64,000 bases of DNA, taken from the NCBI RefSeq assembly GCF_946887195.1, contig NZ_CAMPKE010000015.1, forward strand, positions 1 through 64,000, given 5' to 3'. Below are positions 10,758 through 19,754 of this stretch, in pieces. Each line of letters opens with the position of its first letter. The first letter of the stretch is position 1. Under the pieces are notes generated by a model that worked only from the letters and a program-made list of their open reading frames with translations, searched no databases and was not told the origin of the DNA. The position numbers and the translations under genes were made by a program. This DNA is from an uncultured Halomonas sp. (GTDB lineage Bacteria > Pseudomonadota > Gammaproteobacteria > Pseudomonadales > Halomonadaceae).

Positions 10758-11582
10758 ATGGTTCGCAACCTGGGAATTAGTCTGTTGTTCGTGCTGGTCG
10801 GCAGCGGGTTGTGGTATTGGCAGGAGCAGGAGGTTCGCGATCGGTTGAGCTGGATGGGTCTGCCGACCTGGGACGAGATTGGACCGCTGAACGTGCATCG
10901 TGTGTTGCGTAACGATGGCGTGTTGATCGGCTGGTCCGATATCCGCGTCAATCCGCTATGGGTCAGTTACCGCCTGCATGATGTCGAGGGTTCGCGCATC
11001 GGTTCGCGCCCCGACTTTCAGCAGGACTGGCGCACCTTGTGGCCGATTGGCCCGGATAGCTACGCCGGCAGCGGTTACGATCGCGGCCACCTGGCGCCCA
11101 ATTACGCGATTGCGCTGGTGCACGGCCGCGAAGCCCAGCGCGATACCTTTCTGATGTCGAATATCTCGCCGCAACGCCCCGATCTGAACCGGCAGCTCTG
11201 GCAACGGCTGGAAGAGGTGGTGATCGATCACTTCGTGCCGCGCTTCGGCGCCTTGCAGGTCATCACCGGGCCGGTGTTCCCGGCCAGCTTCATGAGCAAC
11301 GTATTCAATCGCGTCGGTCTGGTGGAGGTGCCCACGGCCTTCTACAAGATATTGGTGGTGCCCACCAGGCAGCCGATGGCGTTGGCCTTTTTGATGCCGC
11401 AGACGGTACAGGGCAACGAGCCGCTGGATCGCTGCCTGGTCAGCATCGACGAAATCGAAGCGCGGACCGGGCTGGATTTCTTTTCGCTATTGCCGCAGAC
11501 CGCCGAGCGCGAACTGGAAGGGCAGGTACACACGCAGGGCTGGGAGTTACAGGCAGTCGCAAGGCTACCGTCGCGCTACTGA
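10758..11582 (+). CDS. DNA/RNA non-specific endonuclease (beta-beta-alpha metal), membrane-anchored or exported
   Basis: A 274-aa member of the NUC/Serratia-nuclease family, which cleaves DNA and RNA non-specifically using Mg2+. The signature DRGH is at 108-111 (H111 is the general base), followed by LAPN and the metal-ligand region SNISPQRPDLNRQLW. A single N-terminal hydrophobic stretch (about 5-20) without a clear cleavage site suggests a periplasm-facing anchored enzyme. An in-frame TTG two codons upstream is an alternative start; the ribosome site is weak for either. No inhibitor gene is adjacent. Roles in nutrient scavenging or uptake of external DNA are possible. Confidence 0.85.
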   Translation: MVRNLGISLLFVLVGSGLWYWQEQEVRDRLSWMGLPTWDEIGPLNVHRVLRNDGVLIGWSDIRVNPLWVSYRLHDVEGSRIGSRPDFQQDWRTLWPIGPDSYAGSGYDRGHLAPNYAIALVHGREAQRDTFLMSNISPQRPDLNRQLWQRLEEVVIDHFVPRFGALQVITGPVFPASFMSNVFNRVGLVEVPTAFYKILVVPTRQPMALAFLMPQTVQGNEPLDRCLVSIDEIEARTGLDFFSLLPQTAERELEGQVHTQGWELQAVARLPSRY

Positions 11583-11652
11583 ATGCTGAGAAGAGGCTGA
11601 TGGATGAAACCGTGGCCGAAGGGAAAGCTGGGGGGGAGCATGATGCGAAACG

Positions 11653-11739
11653 TGGTGCCCAGGAGAGGACTTGAACCTCCACATCCGTAAGGATACTAGC
11701 ACCTGAAGCTAGCGCGTCTACCAATTCCGCCACCTGGGC
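11653..11739 (-). tRNA. tRNA-Leu (CAG), copy 2
   Basis: An 87-nt class II tRNA. The acceptor strand GCCCAGG pairs with CCTGGGC, the anticodon loop TTCAGGT gives CAG, the variable arm is long and CCA is encoded. It reads CTG leucine codons. It is identical to the upstream copy and 33 nt from it. The leader just before the 5' end (CATGATGC) is complementary to the trailer after CCA (GCATCATG), so the precursor can extend the acceptor stem. Confidence 0.95.
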
Positions 11740-11772
11740 GCATCATGTCTACTGCGTTTCTTGCCGTTCACT

Positions 11773-11859
11773 TGGTGCCCAGGAGAGGACTTGAACCTCC
11801 ACATCCGTAAGGATACTAGCACCTGAAGCTAGCGCGTCTACCAATTCCGCCACCTGGGC
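11773..11859 (-). tRNA. tRNA-Leu (CAG), copy 1
   Basis: An 87-nt tRNA-Leu identical in sequence to copy 2, with CAG anticodon, long variable arm and encoded CCA. It is the promoter-proximal copy of a two-gene tandem with a 120-bp period. A good sigma-70 promoter lies 14 nt upstream of its 5' end. Confidence 0.95.
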
Positions 11860-11872
11860 CAAGTGGTCACGC

Positions 11873-11900
11873 ATATTACCGTTTTCGCTTTGGAATGCAA
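11873..11900 (-). promoter_or_regulatory. sigma-70 promoter of the tRNA-Leu pair
   Basis: On the minus strand TTGCAT (11900-11895), 16 nt, TAATAT (11878-11873). The expected start falls about 7 nt before the mature tRNA. An 8-bp inverted repeat (GTTTTCGC 11881-11888, GCGAAAAC 11903-11910) straddles the -35. Confidence 0.75.
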
Positions 11901-11939
11901 GTGCGAAAACGCCGACAAAACGCAAAAACGACATCACCG

Positions 11940-12080
11940 CAGGCCGTGTCAAAACGTAGCGAGTGCAGACGAGACAAGGCGGAAAACGGCGAAAACGCGG
12001 AGTTTACCGAGTGTAAATGAGCATTTTGAGCCGTTTTCTAACACCGTATCGTCAAGCGCAGTAGTTTTGAGACAGCCTGA
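11940..12080. mobile_element. palindromic MITE-like repeat element
   Basis: A 141-bp non-coding element with imperfect terminal inverted repeats. The left end is CAGGC then TGTCAAAACGTAGCG; the right end, read in reverse, is CAGGC then TGTCTCAAAACTACTGCG. Nested inside are GAAAACGGC (11982-11990) with GCCGTTTTC (12030-12038), GACGA with TCGTC, and GTTTAC with GTAAAT, so the whole element can fold as one long imperfect hairpin. It lies between the tRNA-Leu promoter and the rnr promoter. From memory it resembles dispersed repeats in marine and halophilic gammaproteobacteria; only one copy lies in this window. Confidence 0.6.
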
Positions 12081-12096
12081 TCAGCAGGGCAATGGT

Positions 12097-12125
12097 TGGG
12101 TCGTCTCCTGCTCGGCGCTATACTG
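12097..12125 (+). promoter_or_regulatory. sigma-70 promoter of rnr
   Basis: TTGGGT (12097-12102), 17 nt, TATACT (12120-12125). It lies 77 nt before the rnr start and immediately downstream of the palindromic repeat element. Confidence 0.65.
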
Positions 12126-12201
12126 CGCGCATGACATCATACCTTTATACCGTTTCACGCCCGTTGCCGCTCGCCTATTCGCCTTCAAGGACGCATCATT
12201 C

Positions 12202-14649
12202 ATGAACCATTGGACGCTAAGCGACGACCCGCACGCCAACCGTGAAGCCAGTAAATACGACAAGCCCGTCCCTAGCCGCGAGTACCTGCTAGCCAGTCTC
12301 GAAGAGTACGGCAAGCCGATCACCCACGAGAACATGAGCCGCATGCTGGGCCTCGATGACGAGGATCAGTTGGAGGCCGTGCGTCGGCGCCTGGCGGCCA
12401 TGGAGCGCGATGGTCAGGTACTGCGCGACCGGCGTGGTGCCTATGCGCTGATCGACAAGCTGGATCTGATCAAGGGCAAGGTGCTGGGGCATCGCGATGG
12501 CATCGGCTTCCTGATCCGCGACGATGGCAAGAAGCCCGACCTGGTCATGCCGCCGCGCCAGATGCGCCGGGTGTTTCACGGCGATCACGTGCTGGTGCGC
12601 GTCAGTGGCCGCGACCGCCGCGGTCGCGACGAAGCGACCATCGTCGAAGTCCTGGTGCGCAATACCCAGACGCTGGTGGGCCTGTATCGTGAACGCTCCA
12701 GCGAGTTCGCCCTGCTGATCCCGGAGAACTCGCGCATCGCCCAGGAAGTGATCATCCCCAACAAGGCCACCGGCGGTGCCAAGGATGGCCAGATCGTCTC
12801 GGTGCGGATTACCCAGCAGCCCGAAACCCGCGTGCAGCCGGTGGGGGAGGTCATCGAGGTGCTCGGCGAGCGCATGGATCCGGGGATGGAGATCGACATC
12901 GCCATCCGCAGCCACGACATTCCCGCCGATTTCCCGCCCGAGGTCGAGGCGGAGATCGCCAGCATATCGGCCGAAGTGCTCGACACCGACAAACAGCATC
13001 GTATCGATCTGCGCGACACGCCGATGGTGACCATCGACGGCGAGGACGCCAAGGACTTCGACGACGCGGTGTGCGCCTGGAAGACCAAGTCGGGAAGCTG
13101 GAAATTGCTGGTCGCCATCGCCGACGTCTCGCATTACGTCAGGCCCGGTTCGGCGCTGGATCACGAGGCGCACACGCGTGGCAACTCGGTGTATTTTCCC
13201 GGCCAGGTGGTGCCGATGCTGCCTGAGCTGCTCTCCAACGGGCTGTGCTCGCTGAATCCCGACGTCGACCGGCTGACACTGGTCTGCGAAATGAACATTT
13301 CCCAGAGTGGCGCGATCAGCCGTTTTCGCTTCTTCGAAGCGGTGATCCGCTCGCATGCGAGACTGACCTACACTCAGGTCGGCGCGATGCTCGAATCGCC
13401 CGACAGCCCGGCGGGCCAGGAGCTCTGCGAACGCTATCGTGCACTGCTGCCGTCATTGAAGAACCTGCACGCGCTATATAAGTTGCTGCGTGCATCGCGC
13501 ACCGAGCGTGGGGCGATCGATTTCGAGACCACCGAAACCGAAATCCTGTTCAATGCCGATCGCAAGATCGAAGCCATCGTGCCGCGCTCGCGCAATGACG
13601 CCCACAAGCTGATCGAAGAGTGCATGCTGGCGGCCAACGTGGCCACCGCGCGTTTTCTCGACAAGCACGACCTGCCCGCGCTGTACCGTATCCACCAGCA
13701 GCCATCGCCCGAGCGTCTCGACAAGCTGCGGCTGTTTCTCAACGAGTTGGGCCTGTCACTGGGCGGTGGCGACGAGCCCACACCGCAGGATTATCAGGTG
13801 CTGCGCGAGACGATCAAGGACCGCCCCGACGCCGATATCATCCAGACGGTCATGCTGCGTTCGATGAGCCAGGCGGTTTATTCGCCGCACAACGAAGGCC
13901 ACTTCGGCCTGGCCTATCCGGCGTATGCGCACTTCACCTCGCCGATTCGCCGTTATCCCGATCTGCTGGTGCATCGCGCCATTCGCTCGGTGATTCGTGG
14001 CCCGCGCCAGACCGCCACGGTACTGCGCGCCGAAGGAGCGCCGGTCGACAAGCCGAGCAAATGGTGCCCCTATACCTTCGAGCAGATGATCGAACTCGGC
14101 GAGCACTGCTCGATGACCGAGCGTCGCGCCGACGATGCGACCCGCGACGTTGCCGACTGGCTCAAGTGCGAGTTCATGTCCGACAAGGTCGGCGAGGTCT
14201 TCGAAGGCACCATCGCCTCGGTGACCGGGTTCGGCATCTTCGTGCGCCTCAATGACGTCTATGTCGAGGGGCTGGTGCATGTCACCTCGTTGCCCTCCGA
14301 TTATTATCATTACGAGCCCGAGAAACACCGTCTCAAGGGCGAGCGTGGCGGCATCGCCTATCGTCTCGGCGATGGGGTCACCGTGCAGGTCGCGCGGGTC
14401 GATCTCGACGATCGCAAGATCGATTTCGAACTGGTCGACGAATTGCCGCGCAAAAGCCGTCAGCCACGCAAGCGCAAGGCCGGCTTCGAGGCCGGGCCGG
14501 CCGACGGGGCACCCAAGGGCGACCAGCCAGGGCAGAAGAAACCGCGCAAGCGCAAGTCGCGCCCCGGCAAGCAGGAGCGCGAGAGCAGCGCCGCGCCGGG
14601 CCGAAGCCGCCGAGGTGGCGGTCGCAAGCCCTCGGGTAATAAGTCGTGA
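12202..14649 (+). CDS. rnr: ribonuclease R
   Basis: A 3'-5' exoribonuclease that degrades structured RNA, including rRNA and tmRNA-tagged mRNA, without a helicase. It has 815 aa, close to the E. coli enzyme (813). N-terminal winged-helix and cold-shock domains lead to the RNB catalytic domain with DGEDAKDFDDAV at 279-290 (metal-binding aspartates). An S1 domain (FEGTIASVTGFGIFVRL) and a long lysine/arginine-rich tail follow. The frame is open much further upstream, but that part is the repeat element and promoter. The ATG at 12202 follows AAGGA and starts with the family-like MNHWTLSDD. It overlaps rlmB by 4 nt. Confidence 0.95.
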   Translation: MNHWTLSDDPHANREASKYDKPVPSREYLLASLEEYGKPITHENMSRMLGLDDEDQLEAVRRRLAAMERDGQVLRDRRGAYALIDKLDLIKGKVLGHRDGIGFLIRDDGKKPDLVMPPRQMRRVFHGDHVLVRVSGRDRRGRDEATIVEVLVRNTQTLVGLYRERSSEFALLIPENSRIAQEVIIPNKATGGAKDGQIVSVRITQQPETRVQPVGEVIEVLGERMDPGMEIDIAIRSHDIPADFPPEVEAEIASISAEVLDTDKQHRIDLRDTPMVTIDGEDAKDFDDAVCAWKTKSGSWKLLVAIADVSHYVRPGSALDHEAHTRGNSVYFPGQVVPMLPELLSNGLCSLNPDVDRLTLVCEMNISQSGAISRFRFFEAVIRSHARLTYTQVGAMLESPDSPAGQELCERYRALLPSLKNLHALYKLLRASRTERGAIDFETTETEILFNADRKIEAIVPRSRNDAHKLIEECMLAANVATARFLDKHDLPALYRIHQQPSPERLDKLRLFLNELGLSLGGGDEPTPQDYQVLRETIKDRPDADIIQTVMLRSMSQAVYSPHNEGHFGLAYPAYAHFTSPIRRYPDLLVHRAIRSVIRGPRQTATVLRAEGAPVDKPSKWCPYTFEQMIELGEHCSMTERRADDATRDVADWLKCEFMSDKVGEVFEGTIASVTGFGIFVRLNDVYVEGLVHVTSLPSDYYHYEPEKHRLKGERGGIAYRLGDGVTVQVARVDLDDRKIDFELVDELPRKSRQPRKRKAGFEAGPADGAPKGDQPGQKKPRKRKSRPGKQERESSAAPGRSRRGGGRKPSGNKS

Positions 14650-15497
14650 GTCGAGGCTCGTCGCATCGCCCGCGTAACACATCCAACCCTGCGCGTAATC
14701 CACGCAACAAGCCGGGGCGTGTCGCTTCGTCCGTTACCGTTCCCAATGGTCTGGATGGCGTCTTCGGTATCCATGCCGTGCGAGCGTTGCTGGAACACGG
14801 CGAAGCGCCGCGCGAGCTATGGATTCAGGAAGGTCAGGCCGAAACACGCTTGGCGGCGTTGGCCGAACAGGCGCGCGCCGCCGGCGCCCGGCTGATAAGC
14901 CAGCCGCGCGATGTCCTCGATGAGCTGGCCCGTGACGGCGCTCACCAAGGCGTGATCGCCTTCTGCGCGCCACTCGCATCGCGTAGCGAAGAAGAGTTGT
15001 GGCACAAGCTGGGCGGCTGGCCGCACGAAGCGCCGCCCCTGTTGCTGATTCTCGATGGCGTGACCGACGTACATAACTTCGGTGCCTGCCTGCGCAGCGC
15101 CGATGCCGCGGGCGTGCATGGCGTCATCGTGCCGAAAGACAAGGCAGCCTCGCTCAACGCCACGGTGCGCAAGGTCGCCTGTGGCGCCGCCGAAACGGTG
15201 CCGGTCTATCAGGTCACCAATCTGGCGCGCGCCATGGCCCGGCTCAAGGAGGCCGGCGTGTGGATCACCGGAACCGCCGGCGAGACCCAGGCCAGCCTCT
15301 ATGACGGCGACTACACCGGCGCCTGCGCGCTGGTGATGGGCGCCGAAGGCAAGGGCATGCGACGCCTGACCCGCGAAGCCTGCGATGGTCTGGTCAAGCT
15401 GCCCATGGCGGGTAGCGTCTCCAGTCTCAACGTCTCGGTGGCCGCCGGTATCTGTCTGTTCGAGGCGGTGCGTCAGCGCCGGCTTGCAAGGCCTTGA
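14646..15497 (+). CDS. rlmB: 23S rRNA (guanosine(2251)-2'-O)-methyltransferase
   Basis: A SPOUT/TrmH-family enzyme methylating G2251 in the 23S rRNA P-loop. It has 283 aa: an N-terminal rRNA-recognition domain (VFGIHAVRALLEHGEAPREL) and the SPOUT knot with motifs VTDVHNFGACLRSADA, MGAEGKGMRRL and GSVSSLNVSVAAGICLFE. The GTG start overlaps the rnr stop (GTGA). The first 37 residues are a serine/arginine/proline-rich basic extension absent from E. coli RlmB (243 aa); no internal ATG, GTG or TTG offers an alternative start before FGIHAV. The rnr-rlmB pairing is conserved in gammaproteobacteria. Confidence 0.93.
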   Translation: MSRGSSHRPRNTSNPARNPRNKPGRVASSVTVPNGLDGVFGIHAVRALLEHGEAPRELWIQEGQAETRLAALAEQARAAGARLISQPRDVLDELARDGAHQGVIAFCAPLASRSEEELWHKLGGWPHEAPPLLLILDGVTDVHNFGACLRSADAAGVHGVIVPKDKAASLNATVRKVACGAAETVPVYQVTNLARAMARLKEAGVWITGTAGETQASLYDGDYTGACALVMGAEGKGMRRLTREACDGLVKLPMAGSVSSLNVSVAAGICLFEAVRQRRLARP

Positions 15498-15512
15498 AGC
15501 GATCACTACAAT
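15484..15512 (+). promoter_or_regulatory. sigma-70 promoter of the rpsF operon
   Basis: TTGCAA (15484-15489), 17 nt, TACAAT (15507-15512): a near-consensus promoter overlapping the last codons of rlmB and about 100 nt before rpsF. Confidence 0.75.
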
Positions 15513-15561
15513 TGTGCGGTTCTTCGAACACCCTCACCCAGTAAATGACTCCTTGCTTCCC

Positions 15562-15582
15562 ATGGTCGGAATCCTCCGCCAT
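15562..15582 (+). promoter_or_regulatory. possible S6:S18 autoregulatory leader hairpin
   Basis: In the rpsF 5' UTR, 15562-15570 and 15575-15582 form an 8-bp stem with a single bulged T and an ATCC loop, followed by a CCGGAAGC tract. Proteobacterial rpsF leaders carry an S6:S18-binding structure with a conserved CCG. This hairpin is a candidate for it, but I cannot confirm the consensus. Confidence 0.3.
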
Positions 15583-15612
15583 CCGGAAGCTGTCAAACCG
15601 TAAGGAGATACC

Positions 15613-16017
15613 ATGCGTCACTATGAAATCGTGTTCATGGTCCATCCGGACCAGAGTGAACAGGTACCGGCGATGGTCGAGCGCTACACCAGCCTCGTCA
15701 CCGAGAATGGCGGTACGTTGCATCGTCTTGAAGATTGGGGCCGTCGTCATCTGGCCTACCCGATCAACAAGATCCACAAGGCCCACTACGTGATGATGAA
15801 CATCGAATGTCGCGGTGAGACCCTCGAGGAAATCGAGAACATCTTCCGCTTCAACGATGCGATCATCCGTAGCCTGGTCGTGCGTTGTAAGGAAGCCGTT
15901 ACTGAAGCCTCGCCGATGATGAAGCCCTCCGAAGAGCGTCGTCCTCGTCGGGAAGATCGCGACGACAAGTCCGATCGGCCTCGCACCGAGCGTTCAGAAA
16001 CCGCTGAAGCCAACTGA
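15613..16017 (+). CDS. rpsF: 30S ribosomal protein S6
   Basis: The 134-aa S6 protein, a partner of S18 in the 30S platform. The N-terminus [18 protein letters not shown] and the core [19 protein letters not shown] are characteristic. The C-terminus is an acidic, glutamate/arginine-rich tail ([18 protein letters not shown]), the segment that in E. coli is extended by glutamate ligation. A strong AAGGAG precedes the ATG. It is the first gene of rpsF-rpsR-membrane protein-rplI. Confidence 0.97.
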   Translation: MRHYEIVFMVHPDQSEQVPAMVERYTSLVTENGGTLHRLEDWGRRHLAYPINKIHKAHYVMMNIECRGETLEEIENIFRFNDAIIRSLVVRCKEAVTEASPMMKPSEERRPRREDRDDKSDRPRTERSETAEAN

Positions 16018-16040
16018 TCCGCACCCCAGGAGGATAAACC

Positions 16041-16268
16041 ATGGCACGCTTTTTCCGTCGCCGTAAGTTCTGCCGCTTTACCGCCGAAGGCGTGAAGTAT
16101 ATCGATTACAAGGATATCGATACCCTCAAGGCCTATATCACCGAGACCGGCAAGATCGTCCCGAGCCGCATCACTGGCACCAAGGCGCGCTATCAGCGTC
16201 AGCTTTCGACTGCCATCAAGCGCGCTCGCTACCTGGCGCTGCTGCCCTATACCGACAGCCACCAGTAA
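16041..16268 (+). CDS. rpsR: 30S ribosomal protein S18
   Basis: The 75-aa S18 protein, with the typical start [17 protein letters not shown], core [18 protein letters not shown] and [25 protein letters not shown] lies 8 nt before the ATG, 23 nt after rpsF. Confidence 0.98.
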   Translation: MARFFRRRKFCRFTAEGVKYIDYKDIDTLKAYITETGKIVPSRITGTKARYQRQLSTAIKRARYLALLPYTDSHQ

Positions 16269-16278
16269 GCCGTACCGC

Positions 16279-17133
16279 GTGATGCTGACCCTGGCCCGCT
16301 GGGTGATGCGCGGCACGCCGCACGCTGCGGGTGCCGCCGCCCTTGCCGCCATCGTCCCTTGGCTGTTCTGGTTCAGCGCGGCGGTGGCCGCACTGGTAAC
16401 GCTGCGCCGAGGCCTGGGGCCGGCTATGCCGGTGATCGTCGCCGCGGCGCTGCCGACCGGCTGGTGGTGGGTGCAAGGCGATACCATCCCACTGGCCAGC
16501 TTGCTGCTGGTGACGCTGATGGCCACCGTACTGCGTGCGCGCATGCGCTGGAGCGAGGCGATGATCGCCGCGACGCTGGTTGCCGCGGCGATGATTCAGC
16601 TAGGGATATTCCTGCCTCCCGGTGGGGCCGGGCCGCTACTGGATCAACTGAGCCAGAGCTCGCCCGAGATCGAGCGCATGCTCGATAATCTCACCGCGCA
16701 GGGCGTGGCCACCGAGCAACTGGCCACGCTGCTGATCGGCGGTGTGACCGGGCTGGTCGTATTGCTCGCGGCGATCGCCTGCCTGGCACTGGCCAGAAGC
16801 TGGCAGGCAGGGTTGTACAACCCCGGCGGTTTCCGCAGCGAATTCCATGCCCTGCGACTCGGGGGCAAGGAGTTGGCAGTACTGGCCGGGCTGGGTCTGC
16901 TGGGCATGGCGTTGTCCATGCCGGCGTTGGCCATGCTGGCCTGGGTGCCGTTACTGGTGGGCGGCGTTGCGTTGGTACACGGGTTCATCGGTCTCAAAGG
17001 GATGAACGGGCTGTGGCTGGTGGCTTTCTACGTATTGCTGCTGACCACCTGGCCCATGATTCTGATTGTGCTGCTGCTGGGTTTCATCGATACCTTCGCG
17101 GATTTCCGCGGCCGACTGGCCCGCAGCCAATGA
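16279..17133 (+). CDS. polytopic membrane protein between rpsR and rplI (DUF2232-like)
   Basis: A 283-284 aa integral membrane protein with about seven or eight hydrophobic segments spread over its length and no soluble domain. Genes for such DUF2232-like proteins sit between rpsR and rplI in Pseudomonas and relatives; function is unknown. Start: GTG (16279) is followed directly by ATG (16282), and either is possible with a weak ribosome site. It begins 11 nt after rpsR and ends 15 nt before rplI, so it is translated from the ribosomal-protein transcript. Confidence 0.75.
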   Translation: MMLTLARWVMRGTPHAAGAAALAAIVPWLFWFSAAVAALVTLRRGLGPAMPVIVAAALPTGWWWVQGDTIPLASLLLVTLMATVLRARMRWSEAMIAATLVAAAMIQLGIFLPPGGAGPLLDQLSQSSPEIERMLDNLTAQGVATEQLATLLIGGVTGLVVLLAAIACLALARSWQAGLYNPGGFRSEFHALRLGGKELAVLAGLGLLGMALSMPALAMLAWVPLLVGGVALVHGFIGLKGMNGLWLVAFYVLLLTTWPMILIVLLLGFIDTFADFRGRLARSQ

Positions 17134-17148
17134 CAAGAGGTTAACGAG

Positions 17149-17595
17149 ATGGAAGTCATTCTGCTCGACAAGATCGGCAAGCTGGGTGAATTGGGTGACA
17201 AGGTCACCGTCAAGCCCGGTTATGGCCGTAATTACCTGGTTCCCTACGGCCTGGCCGTGCCGGCAACCAAGGACAACGTACAAGCGTTCGAGACGCAGCG
17301 CGCCGAACTGGAAGCCCAGGCCGCCGAGCGCAAGAGCGAAGCCGAAGCGCGTGCCGAACAGCTCAACGACATCGAACTGTCGTTGGTTGCCAAGGCCGGT
17401 GACGAAGGCAAGCTATTCGGTTCGATCGGTCCGCGCGATCTGGCTGACGCACTCGCCCATGCCGGTATCGATGTGGCCAAGAGCGAAGTGCGTATGCCGG
17501 AAGGCCCGATTCGTGCGACCGGCGAGTACGACATCAAGCTGCATCTGCATGCCGAGGTCGATGCGACGATTCGTATCGTGGTCGTAGCTGAATAA
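17149..17595 (+). CDS. rplI: 50S ribosomal protein L9
   Basis: The 148-aa L9 protein. It shows the N-terminal rRNA-binding domain [19 protein letters not shown] with [14 protein letters not shown], the long connecting helix rich in alanine/glutamate, and the C-terminal domain starting at [20 protein letters not shown] precedes the ATG. It is the last gene of the operon, with a strong terminator 37 nt downstream. Confidence 0.97.
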   Translation: MEVILLDKIGKLGELGDKVTVKPGYGRNYLVPYGLAVPATKDNVQAFETQRAELEAQAAERKSEAEARAEQLNDIELSLVAKAGDEGKLFGSIGPRDLADALAHAGIDVAKSEVRMPEGPIRATGEYDIKLHLHAEVDATIRIVVVAE

Positions 17596-17631
17596 GCGCC
17601 GAGCCGTCCCCGTTTGGCGTAGCTGAAAAAG

Positions 17632-17667
17632 CGCGACAGCTATTGATTAGCTGTCGCGTTTCTTTTT
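17632..17667 (+). terminator. Rho-independent terminator of the rpsF-rplI operon
   Basis: An 11-bp perfect stem (17632-17642 with 17648-17658), loop TTGAT, then GTTTCTTTTT-type U-rich tail. An A-run before the stem could allow weak activity on the other strand. Confidence 0.92.
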
Positions 17668-17722
17668 ATCGATTAGTACGTAATTTTAATACCTAAAACG
17701 CTATTTTTTATCTATTTTCTAG

Positions 17723-19420
<1,698 letters not shown>

Positions 19421-19422
19421 AG

Positions 19423-19576
19423 CTAAGGAAACACTGTATAAATGCCTGCACGGACGAATCGCTGTGTCACGCGGTGCTCGAAAAATTGCCTAACTACATG
19501 TTATGTCAATTCTTCTGTGCCCCGGGCTCCTTGCGCTTCATTCCGTTCGTCAATTTATTCAGTGATCCCTAAGGAA
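19423..19576. mobile_element. MITE-like or IS-remnant element downstream of porin
   Basis: A non-coding block whose ends are related inverted repeats: left CACTGTATAAAT then ACGGA and GAA; right, read in reverse, CACTGAATAAAT then ACGGA and GAA. An 8-bp direct repeat CTAAGGAA (19423-19430 and 19569-19576) flanks it, a possible target duplication. No transposase fragment is recognisable. It lies between the porin stop codon and the terminators, as if inserted in the 3' UTR. Confidence 0.5.
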
Positions 19577-19590
19577 CCGAGCTAACCCTA

Positions 19591-19613
19591 GGCGGGCCTG
19601 TTACGAGCCCGCC
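19591..19613 (+). terminator. GC-rich hairpin downstream of porin
   Basis: A 7-bp stem GGCGGGC/GCCCGCC (19591-19597 with 19607-19613) with a 9-nt loop, then GTTACTGTTT. It is weaker than the next hairpin but may be the first of a tandem terminator. Confidence 0.5.
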
Positions 19614-19634
19614 GTTACTGTTTCGATCTGCTTG

Positions 19635-19659
19635 CCCACGGCTTCGGTCGTGGGTTTTT
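19635..19659 (+). terminator. Rho-independent terminator upstream of dnaB
   Basis: An 8-bp stem CCCACGGC/GTCGTGGG (one G-T pair) with a TTCG tetraloop, then TTTTT. It is a strong terminator closing the porin transcription unit before dnaB. Confidence 0.88.
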
Positions 19660-19754
19660 CGTCGTGTGCCGTGAGTGCAGGGCGAGGGATGGGGTAGAAT
19701 GGCCCGGTCGTCATCCGGCGCTCCGATTGTCGCCCCAACCCTGCGGAATGTCCC

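Noticed and set aside
11863..12201. N-terminal extension of rnr by about 113 codons
   Set aside because: The segment covers the tRNA-Leu promoter, the palindromic repeat and the rnr promoter, and RNase R homologues begin at the ATG at 12202.
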